Shown here in pieces: positions 47,901-59,662 of a stretch of DNA of 64,000 nt; positions within the stretch are counted from its first letter, which is position 1; every line of letters starts with the position of its first letter. The DNA is taken from NCBI GenBank assembly GCA_022496205.1, contig WTXD01000015.1, forward strand, positions 372,001 through 436,000, in the 5' to 3' direction. The position numbers were made by a program, and so were the translations under genes. The notes under the pieces were generated by a model. It saw only the letters and a program-made list of their open reading frames with translations, made no database searches and was not told where the DNA came from. This stretch comes from Gloeopeniophorella convolvens. Taxonomy: Eukaryota; Basidiomycota; Agaricomycetes; Russulales.

Positions 47901-48924
47901 AGAGCGCACCCAGATGGCTGACCACGTCTCCGCCTGCTCCCAGCTCCTCGGGGATCTCGAAGCCGCCCTTGATCTTGTGGAACAGTGCAGCCGGAGACAA
48001 CCCGAGGAGACCATCCAACAGGTTCAGACGACCGCGGTGAGGCATAGCAAGCACGACGTGCCGCACACCAGCTAACGCGGTTCTGGTCAACAAAGCTGTC
48101 CAGCACAACAGCAACAAAACGCAACGAACCCCGAGCCGCGACCGCGAACAACGTGTCGAGCGCCGGAATCATCGACTCGCCACCCTCCAGCCCATACCGC
48201 TTCAGATTCGGGAACTTGAGCTGCAGGAACTGGTCGAACGACTCGCTCTGCGCCAGCAGCTCGTGGATGCGCCGCTTCTGGCGCGCGTCCGGGAGCGCCG
48301 GCGTGCGCGCCTCGAGCATGTGCGAGAACCAGAGGCGCTCCGTCTTGGACGGCGAGTGCATGTACTCGTACGCGATGCGGCCGACGTACACCGCGCGCAG
48401 GTGGCCCGTGATGTCGCGCAGCGTCCACGGCTCGGCGTCCTCGGGCGCCTCGCCGACGCGCTTCGTCCAGAGGATGCCGTTCACGTCGTACGTCTTTGCG
48501 CCGTCGACGAGCCCGTAGCGCTTCGGGTCGAGCGCGTCGACGTCCTCGCGCTGGAGCAGGTCCAGCGGGTCGATACGCGCCGCGCGGTGGCCGTGTATGC
48601 GCAGCGAGTCGACGTAGCGGAGAAGAGGCGCGTTGTCGACGCGGTTTTGGAGTTGCGTCGCGGAATCTAGGAATGGGACTTTGTTAGACACCTGCACAAG
48701 ACAGACGCCGGTATGGTAGAGGGCCGTCTGGAGACGCCAAACGCTTGTCACATGCGCGCGGCACAGGGAGCACATACGAGTATAGCGAGGCACTCACAAT
48801 CAGGTAGCGTGAACTCGCGCGGCTTTCTGAACCCAAACGACTCGTCGTGGTATCCCCTTTGTCCAACCAAGCCTCGTCGAATGCGCAGAGCAGACGGACG
48901 CGGAGTCCTAGTCAGAGGCGGCAT
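44920..48924 (-). CDS. 2-oxoglutarate/2-oxoadipate dehydrogenase E1, DHTKD1 type (mitochondrial)
   Basis: Thiamine-diphosphate E1 that decarboxylates a 2-oxo acid and passes the acyl group to lipoyl-E2. The DHTKD1 branch prefers 2-oxoadipate, from Lys/Trp breakdown. The start at 48924 gives [19 protein letters not shown], a basic mitochondrial presequence, followed by [18 protein letters not shown], which matches the DHTKD1 entry rather than classical OGDH. In order: [71 protein letters not shown], the TPP site [35 protein letters not shown] (about 45930), [51 protein letters not shown], and the terminus [20 protein letters not shown]. Introns are short and numerous; I did not place each one. 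The OGDH-like Ca-binding N-domain is absent, as expected for DHTKD1. Confidence 0.9.
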
Positions 48925-49975
48925 GATGTCCGAGACCGCCGCGTGCGTTGATGTCTTTGGCCCTAGGTGAGTTTCGTGTTGGAGAGTTCAGGGAGAGATG
49001 CTGACACGAGTTCGACGTGGTGGTTGACGCCGAAAGACAGTCCCGCCGTTGGGGTTGGCGGTCGAAAGTCATTCGACGGCCGGAACTCGCTGAGAACATG
49101 ATCGCGTATGACCGTGTCCAGCCGGCGCCTCGCCGCTTGACCCAAACCTCCGTCACATGAGCCATCTCCGCCTTTCCGCTCTGCAATTTCAGCTTGATTT
49201 GCACAAAACCCGTCAAGTAGATGTCTTCAATGGCCATGAATCTACCTTCTCTCTGCAGCGGAGGTCCCCGATGTCACCTACCACAACTAGCCTCAGCTAG
49301 CGCTTGCACCCCCATCAGATTCCGTTGGTCTTCCGTAGGAAGTCTGAAGTCCATTGTCACCACAGGTCCAACGCCCTTAGCTCACTTCAATGGGATGGTG
49401 AACTTTTTCTCTTCGGTGTATGCCACCCATGGCCCGACAAGACTGGTCAATCCGATCCTTGTTCCAGGGAATGTAAATCTTCCCAAGCTGTCAATTAATG
49501 GACTCTGTTCTTCGGACCTGGCGGCTGCGCTCCCGCCAGTCACACTTCGGAAGGACTTCGAGTGGCGCCAATGTCTCTGCCGAACGTATATTCGAAGGCC
49601 GTTGCTGTGCAGGGCGCTGGATCCTACCGCAAACTATAATGAATGACACGCCTTTTCGGAGTCTTCGTTGCACACGTACACAAGGCAGTGTCCTTCGTCA
49701 TGCTCCGCCTTCTATCTCGTCTCCTAAAATGACACGCGGCATACCCTGGATATCTTTATTCGATGGTCTCTGACCCTGGTATCCGTCTCCACCGTGTCAT
49801 CCATTTCGCGGCGCCGAACGTTCAAACAACACATAGTCTGCTAAGCAGGTCTGAAACACATCAAAATTGGAGTAGTTCAGAATAAAATATAAGTACTGCG
49901 TATCACTTATTTGACCAATACTGATACGAATAGACATGTTATCAGGAAGGACAGATTACGCGGCCGAACAGTAAC
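48925..49975. other. Intergenic with a possible minus-strand fragment
   Basis: On the minus strand 49252-49150 reads REGRFMAIEDIYLTGFVQIKLKL, which faintly resembles an SMP lipid-transfer segment (compare EDI.LTG..RI.LKL of tricalbins), but no flanking exon of such a protein could be found. An overlapping + ORF (49221-49646, 141 codons) has no recognised domain. Left uncalled. Confidence 0.3.
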
Positions 49976-50999
49976 TCAAAAAATAGAGTGGATACACAGA
50001 ACCACGAGCCATGCCAGCACGAGGGCATTTACTTTCGGCGGGCCCCAGCGAAGCGCACCGTCAACCAACGGGACGGCCTCTCCAATCGTGTTGTTCAAGC
50101 AGTCCAACAGCTTCGTGTCGACGCCACTCGGCAGCGGTACGTTCGGCGTGCTTCCATTCCCGAGCGCCGCGGTGTTGTTGTAGCCATCAAGCGTGAGCGC
50201 GACGCTGCTGGCGCGGTAGTACTGGATCGCCTGCTCGGGGCGCGGAGAAGTGGTGTTCTCTGTATAGGGCGACGGCGTCGTACTGGTGCCAGAGTTGCTC
50301 AGGTCAGAGGAGCAGTTCGCCTTGATGGACGTAATCAACGAGGCGACGGTGCTGTTATCTGCGAGGATGTGGAAGGTCGTGTTGGTGCTGTTCGACTGGA
50401 ATTGTGCCTGCGCCATAGGTCCTCCTGGGCGACTCGAGTTGTCCGGCGCCCCATACTATTGGGTTAACAGGTCAGGGCCGGCAGCGACTGTAGTAACATA
50501 TGGTGGACTAACCTCTCCTTCGTCGTGCAGATACGACGCACTTCCGGTAGCCGCGCCGCCCCACACCGCCGGCCAGAAGAAAAATGGGAATCCGAGCCCC
50601 GAGACGCCACGGCTGGGGGCTCCAGGATAGCCGCTCCCGTAGACACTGCAGTCGCCAAGAGGCAAAGTATCAGCACCAGCGCTCAGGAAGTGCACCACAA
50701 ACGCCGCACTTTGTGCCGAAGACCTGCTCGCGGGTGCCCCCGCCAGCAGTCCTGCCAGCGAATGGCGACCCGGCCGGTATGGTGATCTGCTTGCCTCCTC
50801 CATTGCCGTACGCTGTCGCGCTCGTCCTGCCAGCCGGCAGGCCCCGTACGGGCACGTTGGTGCGGCCTGCACCGCTCGTACCGCTGCTGCCTGTTCCTTT
50901 GTTTCCTTTCAGTCCGCCGCTGCTGCCGCCGCCCTTACCACCACCTCCTTTGCGACGCGCGAGAGGCGAAGGTGGGGATGAGTAGAACGGGATTCGCAT
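49976..50999 (-). CDS. Gly-rich membrane-anchored orphan protein, paralogue 1
   Basis: Three exons in phase: 50999-50710, 50645-50513 and 50455-49976; 300 residues. The N-terminus is a Pro/Ser lead (MRIPFYSSPPSP), then RRKGGGGKGGGSSGG low complexity. Then come VPVRGLPAGR, GSPFAGRTAGGGTREQVFG, VYGSGYPG, FPFFFWPAVWGG, YGAPDNSSRPGG, a Thr/Ser-rich domain with several N-glycosylation sequons (NSTNTT, NNT), LTLDGYNNTAALG and LLDCLNNTIGEAVPLVD. A hydrophobic C-terminal helix (VNALVLAWLVVLCIHSIF) ends the protein. There is no classical signal peptide, and the C-terminal helix could be a tail anchor or GPI-type signal. It is tandem with a paralogue 1.1 kb away on the same strand. I know no function for this architecture. 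Confidence 0.8.
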
Positions 51000-51050
51000 G
51001 GCGGTAGGGAGAGAGCAAGGTTGCACGCGCGTTTTATTCACCTCGCACAG

Positions 51051-51060
51051 CCTTTTTATG
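51051..51060 (-). promoter_or_regulatory. TATA-like box of orphan paralogue 1
   Basis: On the minus strand CATAAAAAGG lies about 52 bases before the ATG at 50999. Confidence 0.35.
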
Positions 51061-52074
51061 CAGGATGCGGCGAGGTGCTCGTGTTACGATCTAAAAAGGA
51101 AGGAAAATATTGACAAAATCAATCCATGAGGTTGGTGTGAGACCCGACGTGATAGCCAGCGGGATATTCTCGCTGGTCTGTAGCGATATGTGGGAGGCTG
51201 TGCATCCTCCTGCTGGGGAACCCACTGCATGGCCGTCAATGAGCCCGCCCGATATCTCCTGACTCTATACACTGTAAAGCTGGGGGCCGAGCTAATGATA
51301 TGGACCATATTCCTGAGTCCCCAGTGTGTTCAAGCTCGGGATGGACTGGCGAACAGCACATTCAACGCTCGGCTCCGACCATGTTCAGGTTGGCAAATAA
51401 ACAGAATAATTTTGGCTCGGGCTTCGTGCACAGCCTAAGCGCGCACAGCCTTGGACACCATGCGCGTATTCGCTCACATGGCGGCAGCAGAAGCCATCTT
51501 GACGCTGGGCCCTAACCACCGGCGAGCTTTGTGACTCGGTGGTCTAAAGATGAGGAACTTCGAGGCTCGCATAGTACCGGCCGGTCTGGTTTATTTCAAC
51601 TTACACCAGTGATGAGCGCAACAGTACAGTTTGGGCGACAGGAATGGGCTATGCGAGCGAGAGTGTTTGAGGGTCTTTAGAAGTGCTAGTCACGTCTGCT
51701 CGCAGCTCAAGTGTGTCGCTCAACTCCGACTCAGACATGCAGCTGACGGCATACAAACCTCACGGTGAGCGCAACCAACACAGCCCTGCACGTGGCTAAA
51801 CACCACAGAACCTCCAGATAGAAAGGTTCCTGACGCGCGTGTTCCTGAGCCTTCTCAGTAGCCTCCCGAAGGCGATGCATTGGCCCTGCCATGCGAGTCC
51901 ACCTTCACTTGTAGAGACAGAGCTAGACAAAGCCGTCATGCGGATTTTCGGAATATATATATATATGAGCTATATTGGAACAGTGTACTGACGTTACTCG
52001 GAGGTGCTAATAGGTTAGTGCCTTCGAGCTGGCTTCAACTCTACCGTTAGCTCTTCTCCGAAGCCCTGCCACGG
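51061..52074. other. Spacer between the tandem orphan genes
   Basis: About 1 kb without a supported gene. A short (ta)n run lies at 51954-51964. This is the upstream region of paralogue 1 and 3' region of paralogue 2. Confidence 0.5.
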
Positions 52075-53153
52075 TCAACATACGGCCCGCATAAGCCTTG
52101 TCCAAACAAAAACGAGGAGAGTGCCGGCAAGGAGCACGGCCAAACTCGGCGGGCCTGTATCCATGCCCTTGTTGACGAGCGGGACGGCGCCACCAATCGT
52201 AGAGTTCAAACATCCCAACAGCTGCGTGTCCGTCCCGTTTGGGAGCGGACTCGGCGGTGCAGCGCCGCCAGCACTGAGCGCCGCCGAATTATTGTACCCA
52301 TCGAGTGTGAGCACGGCGCTGCTTGCGCGGAAGTACTGCACCGCCTGCTCGGGTGACGGAGTGCTCCCGTTCCCTACGGTCGTGCTTGACGAGACGACCG
52401 CGTCGAGGCTGGAGGAGCAATTCGTCGAGAGGATGCCGAGGAGTGCCGTGACGGAGCTGTTGTCCGCGACGAGGCGGAAGTTAGACCCGGTCGACTTAGA
52501 CTTGAATACGGCGGCGACAAGCTGGCCACCTGGCCGCGTCGTGTTGCTTGGTGTCCCATACTACAATCGATCCCAGTGTATTCAGAATACAGTTGGACCA
52601 GTACATGTGTGAGCATGATACACACCTCATTCTCAGCGTCTGAATAGTTATGATTCGAGGCACCCGTCGTTCCACCATAGACCACGGGCCAGAAAAAGAA
52701 AGGGAAGCTTCGTCCCGAGACGCTGCCTGTAGCTGGTACCCCGGGATATCCGCTTCCATAGACGCTACACGAGAGAGTATCAGTATTGCAGTTCTTGCCA
52801 AGTGGGATTTGCATGATTATAGGTACCTACCTGTTACCAAACACCTCCGGACGCGTACCACCTCCTACCTCCCGTCCAGCGAATGGCTCGCCTTTTAATA
52901 TAACCTTCGTGTGCTTGTCGCCTCCTCCACCCAACGTCGCCCCTTTCTTCCCAGATGGAAGCCCCTCCACAGGGACGGACTGACCCCCAGATTTTCCATT
53001 GGGTGCGCCAGAATCCGAAGGGGCGTTGTGACCACCGGAGCTGCCGCGACCGCTGCCCGCATGGCTGCCACCGCTGCTTCCGTGCCCACCACCACCTTTG
53101 CGGCGCTCGATGCTTGGGGACGGTGGATGTGAGGAGGCAGAGATAGTAGGCAT
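52075..53153 (-). CDS. Gly-rich membrane-anchored orphan protein, paralogue 2
   Basis: Same exon structure as paralogue 1: 53153-52831, 52764-52626 and 52560-52075; 315 residues. Conserved landmarks are RRKGGGGHGSSGG, VPVEGLPSGKKGAT, GEPFAGREVGGGTRPEVFG, VYGSGYPG, RSFPFFFWPVVYGG, YGTPSNTTRPGG, YFRASSAVLTLDGYNNSAAL, LLGCLNSTIGGAVPLVN, and a C-terminal hydrophobic helix (LAVLLAGTLLVFVW) followed by TRLMRAVC. Intron positions and phases are identical to paralogue 1, so the pair arose by tandem duplication. The Gly-rich lead, the Ser/Thr segment before LDGYNN and the C-terminal tail differ most. Function unknown. Confidence 0.8.
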
Positions 53154-54434
53154 CGGGATGTAAGGATGGCGTGGGGAGGTGCAGAGAAATCTTTGGCTTG
53201 AAGAAGCTTAAATGTGGCACTGGCTTTGCGGTGTGGCCCTGTTCCACTGACTTGAAAGCCACAATTGCAGTAGCCCTGGCCCACTGACTGATTTGAAGGT
53301 CACAATTACACTGGTGAGACTGGGTGAGACTATTGTGGGAGCGGTCCGTGGCCTGGCGTGTGGCGGTCACTCACTTATAATGCATTGAGTCACTACCAGG
53401 GCACATTGGCACCGGGGAGAGACTGGCACTAGAGTGCGCCTACGGGAGTGTTGGTGTCAGTGGAACCTTGTGCCAGCGGGCCGTTATGGCACTCGACTCG
53501 ACAGCACGGCACCTGCATCTCCCTCAAGGGAGTTGGGGGGCTTGTAGAGGCACACGGAATGTAGGGATTCCCGACATTGGGATTGAGTAGGAACACTACG
53601 TGTATCATTTTGCGAGCTGTGGCACCGGCGGTGGCACCAGCGGTGGGCCATCTGCATTGGCGCTGGTGCAGTGTCCCGGCGTAACTGAGGCGAACCTGGC
53701 CTCCAGCTGGCGTGCCATCTCCCCGGGTTGTGCAGACTATCATGATAGTACCCGGATCATGTGAAAGGTGAGTTAGAGGCGGCGAAAATAAGTCAGCAGC
53801 CCGACTGAGGAGAGCTGGCCGACTCCCCATGCCGCGATGGCCGGAGTTTACAAGGAGTTTACGCGGTGAGGCAACGAGGCTTTGGTCCGGGCCCTAGCCT
53901 CAGACTCGAGTTGCCTGTGAAGGATGCCCCTAGTGTATGTGTTATGCGCGCAGGCGGATCCTGTACCTGATGTTCCGCGGAACGCTGTGAATGCGAATAG
54001 GTGACTGACGCCAATCATATTCTGGAGACAAGACGATGTTCAAGCGGAACACTGGCATTGGACATTATATAAGCACCGGCCCGCTTCGCAGGATCCGGAC
54101 AGCCGAACTCGGGCCAGCCCGTCGGCATTGTGATTGGCGACTCTACACCGCTAAACGTCCCCGTAACACTGGCCAACTATTAGACTAGGTTACATAATAC
54201 TAAGGTTGTACTCACATCATGAGAGAACGAGAAGCGTAAAGTCTAGGAGTACATAAGAATTGGGAGTATGGCTCGGAAGGTGAGAAAATAAGGCATAGAC
54301 ATTTGAAAGGAACTGTAACGCGGATCGAAGGTAGCTAAATATAAATCCTTGCCGCGTCCTCCGCCTTTTCTTTTTAATCTTCGATTTTCTGTCTTGGGCG
54401 GAGGCGGGTGCGCTGGTGCTATTTGCAGATCTTC
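53154..54434. other. Intergenic with clustered TGGCAC/GTGCCA hexamers
   Basis: No gene. Within 53400-53660 the hexamer TGGCAC or its complement GTGCCA occurs repeatedly, including two tandem copies near 53621-53643. A TATA-like ATTATATAAG at 54063-54072 faces + but no coding start was found beyond it. Confidence 0.45.
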
Positions 54435-55314
54435 CTAGCATCTGCGGGAAAACATCGGTGGGGCAGCCCATTCGCGGCTGCAGCTGGTGGTTCGTTGCAG
54501 TGGGATGGTGTCCACCACTTGTTGGGACTCGTAGCGCTGGCCGGCGGCCGTATTGGTTTGCGCGCCTCTCCCACCCTCCCCAAAGCTATCCTTGGTTCCT
54601 GGGGGGCACTGACTCCACACATAACGAGCTAAGTGAAACAGCTTGGCCACCCAAACCAGCATCGACGTCAGGAGTACGGCGCCTAACTGCAGCCAGCGCA
54701 GTATTGGCGGTATTGGCGGTAGGTTGAATGGGCCCCGTACCGGTTCTTCCGCATTCGTCGTTGCGGGGACTGGCCTCTCTAAAGCATCGCCCACATATGT
54801 TAGCGTGTGGTTCGCACGGGTGTTTGCAATACTGTCTGCGATCTTGTAACCGGAGCCCTCGAGGTACGAGTAGACCCCGTGCGGAACTGTTTACAGTTAG
54901 TTCAGAATTTCAGCACATGCAGTCATAGGAAGAGAGTGGTAGTTAATCACCAGAAGAATTCAAGGCTTCCACCTTCGGCACGGATGGTTCCGCGGCGAAC
55001 GCTGGGCGTGCTGAGCCTATTGTGGAGCTATGCTTGCTAGCGGAACCCGCACGAGGCTCAACCTCCTCGCCGTTCTCCTTAATCGTGCTGTTGTTCAGAA
55101 CCTGCGTCGGTTCCAAGCTGCGAAAGCAAGTGCCGTTAATGCGTTCGGCGAGAGTCGAGAGGCCATTAGCATCGCCCGTAGGAGTAGTGGGTATTTCGGG
55201 ACGGATGCTCTGAGACGTCACGGGCATCGCTGCGGCGATCTGGGCCGCAAGTAAAGCGAAGGCCAATATTTGGTGCCATTTTGGTAGGGGTAGCGTGCAG
55301 AATGGTTCAAGCAT
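54435..55314 (-). CDS. Single-pass membrane protein with signal peptide, unknown (H)
   Basis: Two exons (55314-54951 and 54886-54435), 271 residues in phase. The N-terminus is a signal peptide (WHQILAFALLAAQIAAAMP). The ectodomain of about 150 residues is Ser/Thr/Pro-rich with sequons NGT, NNST and NHT. It contains VPHGVYSYLEGSGYKIADSI just after the intron, then PFNLPPIPPILRW, a transmembrane helix (LQLGAVLLTSMLVWVAKLF) and a ~60-residue cytosolic tail. This is a type I membrane protein. It is the first of three minus-strand genes with the same plan. No domain recognised. Confidence 0.7.
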
Positions 55315-55390
55315 GACGAGGTGGAAGTGAGGAGGGTGTGCAGGATACGCCGTGGCTAGTGCTGAGGTTTCAGCACGGTGCAGCCAACCA

Positions 55391-55396
55391 TTTATA
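55391..55396 (-). promoter_or_regulatory. TATA box of gene H
   Basis: On the minus strand AGTATAAATGG places TATAAA about 77 bases before the ATG at 55314. Confidence 0.5.
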
Positions 55397-56877
55397 CTTC
55401 ACACTGAACCCGAAGAGGGCACAGAGGTGGCACTTCACATCCGCACACCAACCAGTCTGTAGGTGCTGTCCCACCGTAGGACCAAAGGTCCGCAGGCGAC
55501 CACAAACCGAGATCGATCCAGGACCAGAGGTCGACCCCTGCTCCCAAGGAGCGTCGGGGGCTCTGTCTCCGCCACATCCAGTGAAGTGCCATGGCATCGA
55601 CCGGATGATAGGCCATGCGACTTACAGAGCCATACCCTTGAACTGGCACTTAAGCCCCACTGCGTGGTGTTCATGGGCGGAAACGTGTGGGATGTGGGCT
55701 TAGAGACCTAAGCCATGATTAAAAACCGGCCGCCGGATACCGGCGATGAGGAACGAGACTTACAAAGACCGTTGCCTCGATCAATGTGGGACCTGCCAGG
55801 AGTTGTGACTCAACCGGTGGTAGCAAACACTCCTCAAAAGCGGCTGCGAGCTCGGGTCATGGTAAGCCGCATTTGAGAATTGGAGCTGTCCTTGTGCCAG
55901 TCGATTCGGCGCTCCTGAACAATGTTAATTCCTTAAAAATCCGGAGGTTCAGGTGACAACAACACACTGGTATGCTAGGGCCGTCGGGAAGGTCGACGAG
56001 CTAAACATAGGATGGAACGCGGACGGAGGAGTGGTGAGGAAAGATTTGATTAGTTACTATTCATTGGTAGGAGATTACAAAAAAAGACATACTGGATGGA
56101 CATGAATATTCTCGGGGTCGCCACATCGTACGCCGCCACCCGCGGTCGTGCTGGTTCAGTAGAGGGCTCAGTTAGTAGATCTTGAGAAGGGCGGTCATCA
56201 GTCACGGCGGAGGGTCTCAGCCAGGGGGCAAAGGTGATTGGGGGGCTTGTAGAGGTCTATCCGTGGACCCCGTTCTATACTACCAGCAGCACGAGAAGAC
56301 GAAACTTTACTTCAAGTTGCGGCCTGACTCGAATTGGGCTGGGATAAAACGGGGTACGAGGGTTGACGTAATCGGGCGTCCAACTCCGGGGAGGCCGAAA
56401 TTGACAATTTGAATTTTGTGGTCGGTGTCACGCGGTCACGTGGGTCTACCCTTACGGCGTATGTCATGCAGGCGAATCGGGCTCGTCGTCGAAGCTGTGT
56501 TTTGGGCTTCAAGCAAGACGTCGACGTCTGGCAAGCGTCAACTTTTTTCCCAACGCTCATGGACTTCCGATGCTTAAGCTTTCGAGGCGGTTATGGGAGA
56601 AGGGTCGAGGCGTCGATTGGTTCGCCTCCAAATTTATACTCGGGAACTCTACGCGAGCTACTAACGTTACATAGGTGACCTTGGACCAGCGACGAGATTA
56701 CTGGGGTAAGGCATTACTTTGGTCTAGTACTATATACGCTACTCATAGTACATCTCAAGAAGGTATGCGGGAAAGGACATATAATCGTGACAGAAGGCTT
56801 GCATAAGACGCCACGGCCAACATGTTGTGAAGCGGCGATTAAGTTTGTTGGCAATGGTTGGAATGCGAGCCATAGCT
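55397..56877. other. Intergenic, no gene recognised
   Basis: About 1.5 kb with short domain-free ORFs. An 18-base word (ttggggggcttgtagagg) at about 56239-56256 also occurs near 53532-53549. Confidence 0.45.
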
Positions 56878-57897
56878 TTACTGGCAGCCCCCGAAATGTG
56901 CCAGCTTCGGTGGAGATGGCAGCATCCCGTGTGAGTAGCGGTGTTTCTCCTCGATGGTTACATGGACCTTTGCTAAGTCCAAGTGGATGGCCTCATCCAA
57001 GAGACCGCACTCCCGAGTTCCCCTCTCTCCATCCCATCTGCGACGGGACCCAGCCGAAGGGATGCAGTGCACCATTTTAGAGCCTAGATACGCAGCAAAT
57101 GCGACCAGCATCACGCAGAGAAGAGCTAGTGGCACCTGTTGTAGGGCTCTTGCCCCCCAACACGGCCGGGCAGACGAACTGGCTGAATTCCCCATAGTCC
57201 CATTTTGGGCGGCATCCATACTGGTGTCAGCAATGGAGGCCGCGGGTGTTCCGACAACACTTGAACCTATATTTTGAACGCCGTTTCCTCCGGCCTCCCC
57301 CAGGTTTTGAGTAACACCCTCTGCAGGAGGGTCGGACTTGCGGATTGGCGGCGTCGGCGCTTCGCTTCGGACAATCCGCTTCGGAGTAAACTCGTATACA
57401 GACGGTGTTGATCTAGACTGGGCTGACTCCACCGCGTCTCTTTTGATGGCAGTGGCTTGCATTTGCGTGCTGTGTGCCACTTGTCTCGTGCCAGGTTTCT
57501 CGAGGTCTGGGAGCGGATTGGCCGGGAGGTCCGTTGCATCGGTGGTGCCTGGCAGCGCCAGCTCTTCAGGACCTCCGGATTTGCTGTACGTGACCTTTGA
57601 CCCTTGTGACTTCTCACACTCTAGGGTGTTGCAATATGTGTAGGGAAAGGCGCTTCCAGTTGCCGTGAGTGGGAGAGAATCCGTGTTCGGCGGGGCCGCG
57701 CTTGTGGCAGCAATATTCGCCACGCTATCGCGAAAAATATTTGGTGAGAATGGCACGCAACGGCAGAGAAAACAAGATCATTTAAAGGGGACTGACCTTG
57801 CGCTGAAACGCTGGACGACAGGTGACGCAGCCGCGTGTGGCAAGCATCTGGAAATACTGCACCAGACAGCGTAGTAGTACAGCAGGCTGTATTTCAT
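56878..57897 (-). CDS. Single-pass membrane protein with signal peptide, unknown (I)
   Basis: Two exons (57897-57797 and 57724-56878), 315 residues in phase. The start MKYSLLYYYAVWCSISRC is a signal peptide and ends before AAASPVV. The ectodomain (~190 residues) is Ser/Thr/Pro-rich with a CNTLEC pair and little predicted structure. A transmembrane helix (VPLALLCVMLVAFAAYLG) precedes a basic stop-transfer (SRRRWDGERGTREC) and a ~70-residue cytosolic tail. Same architecture as genes H and J but with no obvious sequence similarity, as expected for fast-evolving disordered ectodomains. Confidence 0.65.
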
Positions 57898-58487
57898 TTG
57901 GGGTATCGAAATGGTGACCATGACGTTGTGGCCGTCAGGCTAGATAGAAGTCAAGCTGATGGGGATTTCTTGTGTTGTCTTGACGTTGAGTACGGTATTC
58001 AGCCTGCGGTCGTCGTATCTTATATCGACAGTCCCGGCGCCGCTGGCACAAGAACGCCCTGCGACACCACGCCCCTCTACTGCAAGTGCCAAAAATCCAT
58101 AGTACACGGTATGCCCACTTAAGCCACGGCGCACGGCCCAGTGTCCGTTCGGTGTCAATTGGTCTCTGAACGAGAACGGTGATACTTGTCTGGAAGCGAA
58201 GGGCGGAAGTGACTCCATTGTTATACTAGGAGAAGCTCGATGCTGGCACACCTCTACAGTAGATGCTGGTGCACGTGGTGCCGTGTGGACTTTGGCCAAA
58301 AACCAGTCCGCGACCATTCACAAGTATCATGGACTCCCTCAAAAAGTCTCGTATACACTGAACTGCTATAAAACGAAGTAAATTTTGACCTCCCGAAATC
58401 CCATACTCTTATTTTCGCCTTTCTATATGCTCATAATCATATGCAGATACAAGAATAACAGCAGAAATTGTCCATAGTACTTTCAGA
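57898..58487. other. Intergenic
   Basis: Upstream of gene I and 3' of gene J; only a 125-codon domain-free ORF on the minus strand (57940-58317). Confidence 0.45.
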
Positions 58488-59606
58488 TTACCGACAAGTT
58501 CGGCGGCTCTTACGGTTCTTCTTCGCGACGTCCCTGTAGTCCGGATACTCCAACTGCATATTCGACGGCGCCTTGGTTCCAATATTGTCCGCCAGGAGGA
58601 TGGAGACGTCCCTAGCAGCAGCCCTCTGTACTTCCACCAGTGCCGGCTCCCCCTCCCCTTCGCTTTTCCTACCATCGCTTCCCATTCCTCGTGCGCTATT
58701 AATCCAGCGGTCCCAAACGATAGAGACGCAGACGAAGAATGCGCGGGCCGAAACCGCGACCGACGCAACCACCACTATGAGCATCTCCACCCATTTGAAC
58801 AGCGGGAACACCCGAAACGACTCCCAATATGTTTCTATCTCCCGGTCATGTTCCACCTCGCTGGAGGGCAAAGCCTCTGGCCGGTCGGCGGAGGGGGCCT
58901 GGCCAGCGCGCGAGCTGGTGCGCGCGAGCGCATCCGCGATGATGCGGCCAAGTTCGACGAGCTCCGCGTCGTGTGAGCGATCCCGCGCCTCCGCAGCAGA
59001 ATCCCCGCCCAGGTCCATCGATGCCGCTGCAGGGACGGGATGGACCCCCGCAACGGTGTCTCCAGACGGCACGGAGTCGATGACGGCGTTGGCGGTGCCC
59101 GCGCTGGGACTGGACCCTCCTGCTACACCCGCGCCGCCACCAGTCTGGACGCGTCTCGGCCCCAAGTCGCAGGGGCAATCCGAGTGTCCGCAGCGCGCTA
59201 CCGCGCTCGGGCTGGGCAGAGGAGGAGAATCCAATATAAGGCTGGCTGTCGAGGCCGCGGGAGGGTGTTGTTCCTCAATGCCCGCGGGCGCATCCTGCGG
59301 GAACGGTTTGTATTCCTGTCCCAGAGATAAGTCGAGTATACGAGTAGAAATTACGTGTAAACATACGGATACGGATGGAATGGTCTCGGCGACAGCTGCG
59401 CTGGATATTGTGCTGGTCGCAATGCCGTTGTAGACCCTGGAAATGAGGCGTAGATAAGCTTTAATAAGCAACGATCACATGTACGAATGTACATACCCTG
59501 TCCCCAGCGCGCTCGACTGAGATATGATGGGCAACGCGGTCGCGAGCGTAGCATACAGATGAAGAGTGCAAGGGATAGCGAGGTAGCTGTAGGTGCGAGT
59601 CCTCAT
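58488..59606 (-). CDS. Single-pass membrane protein with signal peptide, unknown (J)
   Basis: Two exons (59606-59497 and 59436-58488), 352 residues in phase. The signal peptide is MRTRTYSYLAIPCTLHLYAT, ending in LATALP. The long ectodomain is Ala/Ser/Pro-rich with a small Cys cluster (ARCGHSDCPCDLGPRR). A more structured stretch (DAELVELGRIIADALART) precedes YWESFRVFPLFKW and a transmembrane helix (MLIVVVASVAVSARAFFVCV). The ~80-residue tail is charged and ends KKNRKSRRTCR. Third of the three signal-peptide/TM genes on this strand. No domain recognised. Confidence 0.7.
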
Positions 59607-59654
59607 TGTGATTCTTTTTCTCGAGGACAGTGTATGTTCCAAAAAACCCCTTGG

Positions 59655-59662
59655 CTTAAATA
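59655..59662 (-). promoter_or_regulatory. TATA-like box of gene J
   Basis: On the minus strand TATTTAAG lies about 50 bases before the ATG at 59606. Confidence 0.35.

Noticed and set aside
44920..48924. Classical 2-oxoglutarate dehydrogenase (OGDH/KGD1) identity
   Set aside because: The N-terminus lacks the OGDH entry region and matches the DHTKD1-style GFRKPREF start, so the DHTKD1 branch was preferred.
49150..49252. Possible SMP-domain (tricalbin-like) fragment on minus
   Set aside because: Only about 30 residues resemble the family and no neighbouring exon supports it.
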